Shown one piece after another: positions 53,417-62,770 of a stretch of DNA of 64,000 nt. The notes below the pieces were generated by a model. That model did not search any database. It was given only the letters and a program-made list of their open reading frames with translations, and had not been told where the DNA came from. Numbering within the stretch: position 1 is the stretch's first letter; each line of letters starts with the position of its first letter. The translations under genes and the position numbers were made by a program. The stretch is from UBA961 sp049426725 (GTDB lineage: Bacteria > Bacteroidota > Ignavibacteria > Kapaibacteriales > UBA961), in the NCBI GenBank assembly GCA_049426725.1, contig JBMSYN010000006.1, positions 1 through 64,000 of the forward strand, written 5' to 3'.

Positions 53417-54268
53417 ATGAAAAGACCTAAAATCAAACTAATATTTGTTACGAAAATACTATGCTTGCTGTGCATCGGCAACTTTTTTATGATGTCTTCA
53501 GCTGGCGGACAAAGCACTCTTTCGGCAATGCTTGGCAATTCGGTGGGTCTCACACAATCTTTGAACTGTGGAATATTAAACCCGGCTTTGCTTGGTCTTG
53601 ATAATCCTCCTCACTATGGAATGTTGATACAACCCAACCGATACGGAATCAAAGAGTTCACACAATTTGGGATATGTGGCATGATTCCTATGGATACTGC
53701 ATTGTTTATGAGTCATGGACACTCTCAATTCATGAAATTTGAAGACTTTACATCATTACAGATTGAAGTGTCAAGTGCTTGGAAGGGGCATGATTTGCCT
53801 TTTCTTGCAGGTATGACCCTGAAATCCGATTTTGCATCAGTGTATGAAGCTCCATTGCAATGCATGGAATTCAATATTGCTGTTGGAACGCTCTTGATTA
53901 TTGATGATAATGTGAGAATTGCATGTATTTTCGAAACGCCGACAATGTTCACTTCAATTGGGCGATGGCAAGACATCAATAATCCAATGATTACATTTGG
54001 TTGTGGATTTGTACCAATTGACGAACTTATGCTTGATTTGGATATTGTTTCTTCGTCTTTCGGTACAGGACTCAGACCAAGAATGAAGTATGATTTTACT
54101 CATGAAGTTGACATGCATCTTGGTTTTTCCGGATTGCATCGATCAGGATCCGTTGGCATGAATACGAAGATTGATTCATTTTCACTAAACATAGATTTAT
54201 TCTATCACTTGAATTTGGGATTTTCATGGCAATGTGCATTCCAATATTCCATTGATAATACCAGGTGA
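53417..54268 (+). CDS. Small outer-membrane barrel, possibly PorV/PorQ-like
   Basis: A 283-residue protein. A signal-peptide-like start (MKRPKIKLIFVTKILCLLCI) is followed by TQSLNCGILNPALLGLDN. Its Asn-Pro-Ala motif resembles the start of the PorV/PorQ/FadL-like barrels used by type IX secretion. The remainder alternates hydrophobic and polar residues as in a 12-14-strand barrel and ends in an aromatic strand. No ribosome site precedes ATG 53417; an in-frame TTG at 53372 is a weaker alternative. Position beside porD supports a T9SS role, but the family assignment is tentative. Confidence 0.65.
   Translation: MKRPKIKLIFVTKILCLLCIGNFFMMSSAGGQSTLSAMLGNSVGLTQSLNCGILNPALLGLDNPPHYGMLIQPNRYGIKEFTQFGICGMIPMDTALFMSHGHSQFMKFEDFTSLQIEVSSAWKGHDLPFLAGMTLKSDFASVYEAPLQCMEFNIAVGTLLIIDDNVRIACIFETPTMFTSIGRWQDINNPMITFGCGFVPIDELMLDLDIVSSSFGTGLRPRMKYDFTHEVDMHLGFSGLHRSGSVGMNTKIDSFSLNIDLFYHLNLGFSWQCAFQYSIDNTR
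53451..53481 (-). promoter_or_regulatory. Bacteroidota-type promoter for porD
   Basis: Minus strand TTG at 53481-53479, a 20-base spacer, then TATTTTCG at 53458-53451. This is the same form as the ricT promoter. It lies inside the coding sequence of the divergent barrel gene and gives a leader of about 30 bases before the porD ATG. Confidence 0.55.
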
Positions 54269-54276
54269 CAAATATC

Positions 54277-56487
54277 ATGGCAAAACAAAAGACATTATTC
54301 GAACAATTGAAAAGCACTGAAAACCAAGATGTAGATATCGATATGTCCGGTTCTTCATCAAAAATACTTCGCGTGTTCATTCTGATGGGAATAGTTGTAC
54401 TCATTGGATTAATGTTCCCAAATCAAAGGGCAATCAATGAAAATGGAGAAGATGTTCGGCAGGTGAATACAGGTGTTTTATGGATGAATGAATCCATAAA
54501 AGCGGAGTTTCCTTTTGCAATTTTACGGCCTGAATCAGAGATAGAAAGGGATAGACAATATATTCTTGACTCTACTCCATACATAGTCCTTGAGAATGCA
54601 AATGCTAAAAACGATGCTGATCGACTATTATCTGCATTTGTTAATGCATGTGACGGTGGTTCTCTTAATGATATGAATTCATTGAGTGATCAAGTGAAAA
54701 CTTCTTTGGATGCCATCAATGCACAGGTAAAGAAAGTGATTGCACAAACACTTTCTAAAAGTAAAGTTGACCTATTACAAGAGTTTTATGATACCCGCCC
54801 ATTGATTTCTGCAAATCTGTCAAATCTGTCCGATACCATCTTTATTCGGACATCTCAGCGCGTTGATGTTCCAATGATAAAATCAACCTTTTCGGATTCT
54901 GTTCAATTGGACAAATTTCTGGCGAATCTTTTTGGAGATCGCTTGCAAATGCAAGTCCTTGAGAAAGTTGAAAAGGTGTTGTTTCAAGTAATGATTCCGA
55001 GATATGTAGTTTCAAAAGAGTTAACCCAAGAATTAAAGCAGGGAAGATTAACCTCTGTACCGACTACTTTGGGAATTGTAAGAGCAGGAGAAATTCTTAT
55101 TCGTAAAGGAGATCGTTTTGACCGACTTTCTGCTCTGAAAGTTCAATCTTATGTGAATAATCGAGCCAATACTGGTAATAATTCCTATTCATGGATTATT
55201 CTTCTGGGTAGTATCGGGCATTCATTTTTAATCCTATCAATGATGATATTGTATTTATATTTCATCAGGCCTTCCATTTTTGTCAATAATCAAAAGTTGT
55301 TTGGTTTATTCGGTATTGTGATGGTAGCACCCATATTGGCATGGATAACCGTGTATTCCAACAGTACATATCCCCTTGAATATGGTGTGATTGTACCTGC
55401 TTTGTCTATGTTGATAGCAATTCTTTATGATTCGAGAACAGCATTTTATAGTACAGTGGTGATGGCTCTATTGATTGCAGGTGTTCGGGGAAGTGATTAT
55501 TCTGTTGGCCTTGCAATGATGATTGGTGGAATGGTTGCTGCATATAGTGTGAGAGATATTCAATCAAGAACGCAGTTATTTGCTTCGATTACCTATGTGT
55601 TTTTGGGTTTTTCATTAAGTATTCTTTCAGTTGGAGCTGAGCGATCATTGGGCTTCGGTGAGATTCTTCCTCAACTCATCGTTTCTGGTATTAATGCTGT
55701 TTTCTCACCAATCTTCACTTTTGCAGTATTATATGTTCTTGAAAGAATATTCCCGGTTACCACAGACTTAAAACTTGATGAATATGACTCTCTTGAACAT
55801 CCATTGCTCATTGAAATGAATGAAAAAGCTCCTGGTACTTTTCAGCATACTATGACTATTGCTCGATTGGCAGAGAGCGCAGCATTATCAATTCATGCTA
55901 ATGCTTTGCTCGCAAAAGTTGGTGCATTTTACCATGACATAGGAAAAATTCCTAAGTCTGAATATTTTGTTGAAAACCAAATCAATATTGAAAATAAGCA
56001 TGATCATCTCTCACCAAAGAAAAGTGCTTCTATCATTAAAGAGCATGTCATTGATGGAATTGAATTGGCAAAAGAATATAAATTGCCACAAAGAATTATT
56101 GATTTCATACCAATGCATCATGGAACAATGCTCATCAAACATTTTTATGCCAAAGCACTGGAGCGTTCTCATTCAGGTGAAGGACCAACCGTTGTGAATG
56201 AAGATGATTATCGATATTCAGGTCCAAAACCAAATACAAAAGAAACAGGAATTCTTATGTTGGCAGATGCAGCCGAGGCAATTGTTCGATTGCAGAATGC
56301 TGAAACAAAGGAAGATATTGAAACGATTCTTGATGGCTTGGTGAATGAACGAATGATTGATGGACAATTTGATGAATGTCCGCTGACAATGGCAGAAATC
56401 AATGAGATAAAAGAATCATTCGTGAAGAATCTTCTGGGGATGCGACATCACAGAGTGACATATAAAGAAATCCCTGAACAGAAATAA
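54277..56487 (+). CDS. pgpH: 7TM-HD phosphohydrolase, PgpH-like
   Basis: A 736-residue membrane enzyme. An N-terminal helix (about 28-45) is followed by a 7TMR-HDED extracytoplasmic domain (to about 290), seven membrane helices (about 300-480) and a cytoplasmic HD domain. The metal ligands are in PGTFQHTMTIARLAE, GAFYHDIGKIPK and a later HHGT. PgpH of Listeria degrades cyclic di-AMP with this layout. A diadenylate cyclase is not in the window. ATG 54277 has AGGTGA eight bases upstream and follows the barrel gene after eight bases. A strong terminator follows. Confidence 0.87.
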   Translation: MAKQKTLFEQLKSTENQDVDIDMSGSSSKILRVFILMGIVVLIGLMFPNQRAINENGEDVRQVNTGVLWMNESIKAEFPFAILRPESEIERDRQYILDSTPYIVLENANAKNDADRLLSAFVNACDGGSLNDMNSLSDQVKTSLDAINAQVKKVIAQTLSKSKVDLLQEFYDTRPLISANLSNLSDTIFIRTSQRVDVPMIKSTFSDSVQLDKFLANLFGDRLQMQVLEKVEKVLFQVMIPRYVVSKELTQELKQGRLTSVPTTLGIVRAGEILIRKGDRFDRLSALKVQSYVNNRANTGNNSYSWIILLGSIGHSFLILSMMILYLYFIRPSIFVNNQKLFGLFGIVMVAPILAWITVYSNSTYPLEYGVIVPALSMLIAILYDSRTAFYSTVVMALLIAGVRGSDYSVGLAMMIGGMVAAYSVRDIQSRTQLFASITYVFLGFSLSILSVGAERSLGFGEILPQLIVSGINAVFSPIFTFAVLYVLERIFPVTTDLKLDEYDSLEHPLLIEMNEKAPGTFQHTMTIARLAESAALSIHANALLAKVGAFYHDIGKIPKSEYFVENQINIENKHDHLSPKKSASIIKEHVIDGIELAKEYKLPQRIIDFIPMHHGTMLIKHFYAKALERSHSGEGPTVVNEDDYRYSGPKPNTKETGILMLADAAEAIVRLQNAETKEDIETILDGLVNERMIDGQFDECPLTMAEINEIKESFVKNLLGMRHHRVTYKEIPEQK

Positions 56488-56525
56488 AAAAAAGAGCCCG
56501 TTACTAATAACGGGCTCTTTTTTTG
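56486..56525. terminator. Bidirectional terminator
   Basis: AAAGAGCCCGTTA (56491-56503) pairs perfectly with TAACGGGCTCTTT (56508-56520) around a CTAA loop. It is flanked by A on the left and T on the right, so it works in both directions. It separates pgpH from the convergent vWA protein gene. Confidence 0.93.
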
Positions 56526-56530
56526 AATCA

Positions 56531-59500
56531 TCACTTTGAAATGATGAGCGGGACTTGCGAGGAATAGGGTCCGGATTTTATCAAACATGTATACATACCT
56601 GCGGGAAGGGCTTGAGCATCAATGCTTAATTGATATTCACCTTCGCGTACAAATCCTTGGAGCAAAGTATGAATCTTTTCTCCCATTGAATTATACAATT
56701 CAATCACAGTTTTACCGGATATACCAATTGAATAGTCGATTTGGGCAATATCTGTTACAGGGTGCTTTCCTGAAATTCCAAAAGAATATGCCAATCCGGA
56801 TCCACGAATGAATCTACCATTGGAAAAACATATTGGTGCCAGCTTGATTGAAGCATCTGTGGATTTGATTTCAAGACATTTTGCAAGCATAGGTGTTGTG
56901 ACCGCTTCGACATCAATTTTAAATGCAGTTGAATCACCCAAGTATGCATCATAATCAATCTCAAACAAATCTTTGTTATTTGTAAGGCCTGGTGAACCCG
57001 AACCGGAAACAGTAAGGATATTGCCTGACTGAGATGCTGTCCAAGTCCATCCATTCAAAGAGCGAAGAACTCCGGTATACTTCAAGTCTGTTGGATCATA
57101 ATTGAGTTGTATGTCCATGGAATTGATATTTGCTGTACCAATATTTCCTTGAATTGCAGAGTTGACTTTAAAAGTAGCTTTTTGTCCTGGTATTACTTCT
57201 GCAGGATTGATTGATGATGTTATCATCATTGAAAGTGTGTTAGCTTTTCCAATCACTTTTACAGTACGCTCACCAAGCTGTGCGGTAACTGTATCTTCTC
57301 CCGGACCTGAAGGGGTATATGCAATCACATAATTGTGATTTGCTTTCTCAGGTATGGTGAAATTACCAAGTGGATTGATACTGAACGATGAAGTATCTCC
57401 GGATATTGAATTCGATGTTTGAATTGGATAGCTGCTAAGATTTGGATAGGGCAATAACACAACAGGTGTTTCGCATGCATTGACTGTGGCAAATATTATG
57501 ACAGTATCAGGCAAAGAACCTGTACCACAAACAGAGACGGTATCTGGTTTTGCACTTGCGTCTGTCAATATTTCAACAAACCCACTGTCGATACCTTTTT
57601 TGCGAGGAATAAAGATTGCAGAGATATTTTGTGATTGATTCATTTGTATCTCAAAAGGACCTGTTGGATTAAACGTTTCAAATGCCAATGGAGGTATTGG
57701 TTTTATTGAAAGAACTTTCAATGGTCCTTGACCTGCATTCTTAATCACAAGCGCATTTGCTTTTGGAGCTGATAAGGTTCCAATGCGCGTATCATCAAAA
57801 CAGTTTCTGGAATATTCCGGAAGACCAATACAGCCATCACCTTGGACGCGTGCGCCGAAGTTAGGTGCTTTGATACTGGGGTCGACTTTAGATGCAGCTG
57901 TCACCAAAACAGAATCCCAAAGATTGGTGCCATTTACAGTTGGTGAGAATTCCACAGTCACATTTACTGTCTGACCCTTTGTCAAATTGATTGGCGGTGC
58001 CGGCGGATTGATTAATGTAAATGTACCATTGTTTTTCTGAAGTGATATACCAGTAATGGTGAGTTCGCTATTGCCGTCATTTGTAATAACGACATCTTTA
58101 CGATCTTTTCCTCCAACTGGAACGCAGCCCCAAATGGCATCAGTTGCAGATGCTGTAAGCTGTGCTTCACCTTCACCGGACAATTGAACTTTTGACTCAA
58201 CACATACGGTGTCGAGATTCAAATCAATCGAAGCAAATCTCTTGCCAACGGCTGTTGGAGAAAATTCTGCAGTAATTTCCAAATGTCCTTCAGGTTTGAT
58301 GGTGAATAATTTGGAATTCAAGTCGCCGGGTGCGGCATTTCCATTTTTATCAATCATTCGAAATGCAGTTATCGCAAAATCATTTGGATTTGCACCTGTA
58401 ATTGACAATTTCCCATTGATGAAGATCTTGCTTGTATTGGCAATTGCCTTTGTGATTGTCATGGACTTTTTGCTGCCAACAAGTGTATTGGCAAAAGCAG
58501 TATCTGTGACATGAATATAATCGCATGGTTCAACGGCAGTACCACAAATCGTCATTTTAACAACTGGTGAACAAGTTGCATAAAATGTAACAGTTGCGCA
58601 GTGCTCTCCTTCCGAAGTGGGTGTGAACAATACTTCGATAGGAACCGTATCGCAGTTTACTGAAGGGAAGAGACGACCATTCAATACTGATTTCAAACTG
58701 AATTGTGGATCTGAGACACTAACGCTATCAATGAATGTATCCAAATTGCCATCATTACAAATACCTGTGCTGAGGACTTTGTCTTTTGGCGTTCCAACAG
58801 CAGTAACTCCAACATTGAAACGGATATTGGAATCAATGCTATATAAACGTGCTTTTGCAAGAGGGAATGGAACCAAACTTGATGATTGACTAGAAGGAGT
58901 GCCGCAGAATTTTGTGATAAATCCGTCTGCTTGACCTGCAGAATTCAATGTTCTATTACCGGGATTTCTTGTTATCGAACCCGTAAATGAACCTGTCTCA
59001 TAGAGGCAGCCGTCTTTGTCTGTTGCAGAAAGTGTTGTATATGGTTTGCCTGCTGTTTTCGATGGTTGTAAATCAAGCCAATTACCGGAGGGGTCGAACA
59101 CTGCTGTAAATGGTCTCCATACCAATGGCTGTGTTCTATTCGTAATTGTTGCTTTGGTACCATCACGCATAGTTGCTGTCATAACACCTTTGAATTGACC
59201 TTCAACATAGACGCGTTTTTCAAATGGTTCCCATGCAATGCGCTCTCCATAGGCCTCGGCAGTAGGATTGGTTGCTGTAGAACCCAAAACTTGTACAATC
59301 ACTGTACCGCCATCCGGTTCAATGCGAGTCATGAAGAAGTTTCTACCTGTTAAACTGGTGGCGCGCTTATTGACAAATCCAAATGTTGCATCACCGATAA
59401 AATGTCCGGTTGCATATGCAATTTGATTATCACCTGCAGCAATACCTGCAATGGCATCTGCACCCGGGCCACCAATCCCTTTTACATAATCTACATTGCC

Positions 59501-61249
59501 ACCTATATCAAGTCTGGCAAAAAATCCATCCTTGCTACCCGAAACACTACTCATGGGCTTGCCATCAAAAGAGCCAACTCCTTCGAATGTGCCGGCGATA
59601 TATGAATTTTGTGCATCAGGAGAAAGTGCAATGCTTACGCTGGAATCAGCTAAAGTACCGCCTAAGCTTTTTGCCCATACATATGTTTTTGATGGTGGTA
59701 AGCCGACGCGAACTTTATATTGACCTTTGGTGCTGAGTTTTTTCAATTCATCTGATGACCACACATATTTCAAACCAGTGCCCTTATCTGTCAGCAAATT
59801 CCAATTCGCACCATTGTCAGAACTATACTGAATGATTACTTCTTGTGTTGAATCAACACCGCCCCACAAGATGGTAAGATCATTACATGTTGAACGAATT
59901 TCCGAATTGATTGGATCCAACAATACGATATCAGCAGCACCTCCAACAAGTGGAATGAGCGGTGGGTCGCAAGGAACACCTTCGATTCTAAGCCCGCTTT
60001 GTCTAAAATCAAGTGTTGAACCTTGTGTGAAACGAACGCCAATTATTGCTGTTTTTCCGGAGTCAATTGTTTGTGGTGTTGAGCCATTCCAAGCATTTCC
60101 ATTGAATGCAGTTACGGTAAATGTTGCCGTACCTGAAGGAGTAGGTGGTGGTGCTGTAATGACAAGTTTGCCATTCTTTGCGGAAACATTGACTGTTTTA
60201 TCAATTGAACCATTGACCGCCGGGTTTCCAAATGACACAATCGGTGGATTTACCGCCAATTCCATCACGCTGCTCGGCGGAGCTTGATATGTGGAAGTGT
60301 CGGTAATATTTATGTTTTTCTGCAATGTAATATGGACTGTTCTTGTTCTGCTTTCTTCATTACAACCCATCTGTGTTTCCCATTCAAGATAACACACTTC
60401 TTTTGCTTGCAATTTTTTAGCAATCTCTGTGAAAATCTCTTGAAGTTTGGAATATGCATCTTTTGAATTGGCTTCATAATGATCGCCGCCTGTGATGTCA
60501 GCCCAAGTTGCGAGATCTTTATTCATGCCGGTATATGCAGTGATGGCATAAAATGCAATGCCATTATCGAGAAGTTCTTTTCGAATGGTATCTCTGGTTG
60601 GAGGTCTATTCGGCTCTCCATCAGTCAAGAAAATAATCACTTTTTTTACAGTGGCAGGAAGATTTTCTCTCACATATCTGTCTTTGATAAGTGTGATCGC
60701 ACCCCATTGCTTATGAAGGAGTGGGGGATCATAATACGTAGCAGAGCCAAGTTGAATTGAGTCGATTGCCTTCAAGATAGAATTTCTATTATTCGACCAG
60801 TCATGTTCCAAATAGGATTGACCATCAAATGAAACAACAGAAACTTTCGTTCTTCCGATGAAATTCAACAAGCTCACAAATAATTTTGAGGCTTGTTTCA
60901 CAAATCGAAAGCGAGTATCCTCAGGTCTTGAACCTACTTGCTCTGACATTGAAGCGCTCTTGTCAATGACAAGTACAACACTTAATTCGGGTCCATCAAT
61001 GATGGTTGAGCATTTTTGTGTGATATTGGCGGCAGGAATGATTATTCCATTTTCTACAATGCGAAAATCTCCTGCGGTAATACCGGGAATTGGAACATTG
61101 TTCAAATCCGCGGCTTCATAAAAAGCACGCACTTTGGGAAACTTTTCAGCATCAGGGGTATACACATTGAATCTGTTCTGTGCATAGGAGTTTCCAATGC
61201 CAAGAGTTATCAAAGTGCAAATCATGATTGAGCGGAAAAACAGAATCAT
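56531..61249 (-). CDS. Giant secreted vWA protein with type IX sorting domain
   Basis: A 1572-residue surface or secreted protein. After a signal peptide (MILFFRSIMICTLITLGIG...SYAQ), a vWA domain (about 90-285) has an intact MIDAS: DKSAS, a Thr in SATYYDP and TDGEP. Next are beta modules including an SBBP-like repeat block (about 500-780), several ASPM-SPD-2-Hydin/choice-of-anchor-D repeats (about 810-1300) and a cohesin-like domain (about 1330-1480). The C-terminal 80 residues form a type A T9SS sorting domain, with ELYNSMGEKIHTLLQG and LPAGMYTCLIKSG. ATG 61249 has GGAG eight bases upstream, so an upstream ATG at 61345 is rejected. Likely an adhesin; the ligand is unknown. Confidence 0.87.
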   Translation of the reverse strand: MILFFRSIMICTLITLGIGNSYAQNRFNVYTPDAEKFPKVRAFYEAADLNNVPIPGITAGDFRIVENGIIIPAANITQKCSTIIDGPELSVVLVIDKSASMSEQVGSRPEDTRFRFVKQASKLFVSLLNFIGRTKVSVVSFDGQSYLEHDWSNNRNSILKAIDSIQLGSATYYDPPLLHKQWGAITLIKDRYVRENLPATVKKVIIFLTDGEPNRPPTRDTIRKELLDNGIAFYAITAYTGMNKDLATWADITGGDHYEANSKDAYSKLQEIFTEIAKKLQAKEVCYLEWETQMGCNEESRTRTVHITLQKNINITDTSTYQAPPSSVMELAVNPPIVSFGNPAVNGSIDKTVNVSAKNGKLVITAPPPTPSGTATFTVTAFNGNAWNGSTPQTIDSGKTAIIGVRFTQGSTLDFRQSGLRIEGVPCDPPLIPLVGGAADIVLLDPINSEIRSTCNDLTILWGGVDSTQEVIIQYSSDNGANWNLLTDKGTGLKYVWSSDELKKLSTKGQYKVRVGLPPSKTYVWAKSLGGTLADSSVSIALSPDAQNSYIAGTFEGVGSFDGKPMSSVSGSKDGFFARLDIGGNVDYVKGIGGPGADAIAGIAAGDNQIAYATGHFIGDATFGFVNKRATSLTGRNFFMTRIEPDGGTVIVQVLGSTATNPTAEAYGERIAWEPFEKRVYVEGQFKGVMTATMRDGTKATITNRTQPLVWRPFTAVFDPSGNWLDLQPSKTAGKPYTTLSATDKDGCLYETGSFTGSITRNPGNRTLNSAGQADGFITKFCGTPSSQSSSLVPFPLAKARLYSIDSNIRFNVGVTAVGTPKDKVLSTGICNDGNLDTFIDSVSVSDPQFSLKSVLNGRLFPSVNCDTVPIEVLFTPTSEGEHCATVTFYATCSPVVKMTICGTAVEPCDYIHVTDTAFANTLVGSKKSMTITKAIANTSKIFINGKLSITGANPNDFAITAFRMIDKNGNAAPGDLNSKLFTIKPEGHLEITAEFSPTAVGKRFASIDLNLDTVCVESKVQLSGEGEAQLTASATDAIWGCVPVGGKDRKDVVITNDGNSELTITGISLQKNNGTFTLINPPAPPINLTKGQTVNVTVEFSPTVNGTNLWDSVLVTAASKVDPSIKAPNFGARVQGDGCIGLPEYSRNCFDDTRIGTLSAPKANALVIKNAGQGPLKVLSIKPIPPLAFETFNPTGPFEIQMNQSQNISAIFIPRKKGIDSGFVEILTDASAKPDTVSVCGTGSLPDTVIIFATVNACETPVVLLPYPNLSSYPIQTSNSISGDTSSFSINPLGNFTIPEKANHNYVIAYTPSGPGEDTVTAQLGERTVKVIGKANTLSMMITSSINPAEVIPGQKATFKVNSAIQGNIGTANINSMDIQLNYDPTDLKYTGVLRSLNGWTWTASQSGNILTVSGSGSPGLTNNKDLFEIDYDAYLGDSTAFKIDVEAVTTPMLAKCLEIKSTDASIKLAPICFSNGRFIRGSGLAYSFGISGKHPVTDIAQIDYSIGISGKTVIELYNSMGEKIHTLLQGFVREGEYQLSIDAQALPAGMYTCLIKSGPYSSQVPLIISK

Positions 61250-61296
61250 AGATGATTCTCCATTCTTTATGAAATAATGTAAGTAACGACGTAAAT

Positions 61297-61316
61297 CATG
61301 CCTTGCTGCCGGCATG
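61297..61316. other. Hairpin in the leader of the vWA gene
   Basis: CATGCC (61297-61302) pairs with GGCATG (61311-61316) around an 8-base loop, about 50 bases before the vWA ATG on the minus strand. No T-run follows, so it is not a terminator. It could be a structured leader or chance. Confidence 0.25.
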
Positions 61317-61369
61317 GATCCAACTTTAAGAGACAAATCAATCATGGAAAAGTAACAATTATCACCGAT

Positions 61370-62488
61370 TTAGGTGAAAGCTACCGGCTGTTCCATGATT
61401 GTAAACGATTTTCCTGCTGCATTTAGTTCTGCCATTACCCCAAGAGGGATGGTCATTTTGCTTTTGACATGTCCAATTGGCAATCCATATACAGCCGGAA
61501 TACCTAGAGAGGTGATTCTTGATTGAAGCACTTCCTGTAATGAAAAGGAAACTTCAAATCCCGGAATTCTTTTTGCTTCGCAATTCTTGAATTGACCAAG
61601 AATGATTCCCGAACATTGTTGCAATTTTCCGGCCAGCCACAATTGAGTTAGCATTCTGTCAATGCGATAGGGCTCTTCGGCAATATCTTCCAAAAAAAGC
61701 AATGAGTCTTTTGTATCGATTTCATAAGGAGTCCCCAATGTTGCCACAATCATTGATAAATTGCCACCGGTCAAGCGTCCTTTTGCAACACCTTCGGTAA
61801 GTGTGGTGATGCGTGAATCACTAAATGTGATTGGCACGAAGTCCTCATTCTTTGCTGTTATGTCATTATCTTCTGAATATGGCTTGCACAGGGCCTTCTT
61901 GAAATAATCAACCGTAAATGAATCGAATGTTGAAGAGGCAACAGGCCCATGATATGTGATCACATTGCTCAATTTTGTAATTGCAACCAAAAGTGCTGTT
62001 ATATCACTATAGCCGATGATGATCTTGGGATTTGCTCTAATCACACTGAAATCTAACATGGGAAGAATGCGCATGACACCATAACCACCACGTGCACACA
62101 AGATGCAGTCGATGTCTGGTCGTTCAACAAATTCCATAAACTCCGCTGCTCTCTCTGAATCAGGGGCAGACAAGTATCCGAATTTTCGCGTGAGTGTATT
62201 TCCCAATACAATTGAATATCCACTTGCTTTTAATAAAGCAATACCTTCCTGAATTTCACCATTATCCACACCGCTTGCAGGTGCGGTTATGCCAATCGTT
62301 GAACCTTTTTTTAAAGCTGGAGGCAAAAGCGAAATAATGTCACTACCACTTGAAGGTGTTTTTGATAAAATTGACTCAGTAGCATTGACAAATTCATTTT
62401 TGCCATTGCCTGCTTGCATATCTAGGCTAGATAGCCCGATGGTTGAAAGCCCTGCTCCAATCGTATGAAGAAAAAATCTTCTTTTCAT
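61370..62488 (-). CDS. ldcA: LD-carboxypeptidase with twin-arginine-like leader
   Basis: A 372-residue LdcA-family serine peptidase, which removes the terminal D-Ala from muropeptide tetrapeptides. Seen: ARGGYGVMRILP, the nucleophile Ser in IGYSDITAL, the Glu in LLFLEDIAEEPYRIDRM, and the His in LPIGHVKSK. E. coli LdcA is cytoplasmic. This one starts MKRRFFLHTIGAGLSTIG, an R-R-x-F-L leader suggesting Tat export. ATG 62488 keeps that leader at the very N-terminus; ATGs at 62527 and 62545 would extend it. It lies 120 bases upstream of the vWA gene and diverges from the aminotransferase. Confidence 0.87.
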   Translation of the reverse strand: MKRRFFLHTIGAGLSTIGLSSLDMQAGNGKNEFVNATESILSKTPSSGSDIISLLPPALKKGSTIGITAPASGVDNGEIQEGIALLKASGYSIVLGNTLTRKFGYLSAPDSERAAEFMEFVERPDIDCILCARGGYGVMRILPMLDFSVIRANPKIIIGYSDITALLVAITKLSNVITYHGPVASSTFDSFTVDYFKKALCKPYSEDNDITAKNEDFVPITFSDSRITTLTEGVAKGRLTGGNLSMIVATLGTPYEIDTKDSLLFLEDIAEEPYRIDRMLTQLWLAGKLQQCSGIILGQFKNCEAKRIPGFEVSFSLQEVLQSRITSLGIPAVYGLPIGHVKSKMTIPLGVMAELNAAGKSFTIMEQPVAFT

Positions 62489-62714
62489 TTCCTTTTCTTG
62501 GAATATAGATGGAATTGTATGCTTCATTCTGAAACATGATCCCATGATTATGCACTAAAAGCATAGGTTACCATGGTCTTAAAAATACGAAAATTAAAGG
62601 TTATCCACATCATATTTCCCTTATTTGCCATGGTTTTTTGAGAAGTGTTTTTCAATGAAACTACCTCATTTGTGAATAGCTCTTCTATCGAATAGAAACA
62701 TTGAAATTTCATTC

Positions 62715-62744
62715 TTGAAAAAACAGGAATTATTCATAATTTCC
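62715..62744 (+). promoter_or_regulatory. Probable promoter for the class V aminotransferase
   Basis: TTG at 62715-62717, a 19-base spacer, then TAATTTCC at 62737-62744, a near match to TAnnTTTG. Transcription would start about 20 bases before the ATG. The rest of the 225-base divergent region is AT-rich and contains two CCATGG sites but nothing else I can name. Confidence 0.4.
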
Positions 62745-62770
62745 GCCATAATTATTTTGGATTATATCCG

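Noticed and set aside
59832..60287. A 151-codon plus-strand reading frame opposite the vWA gene
   Set aside because: It lies wholly antisense to a strongly supported secreted-protein frame, has no recognisable domain, no ribosome site and no operon context. It mirrors the codon bias of the real gene.
62546..62770. CCATGG sites in the ldcA/aminotransferase gap as an operator
   Set aside because: Two six-base palindromes about 50 bases apart in 225 bases of AT-rich DNA, with poorly matched flanks, are not enough to call.
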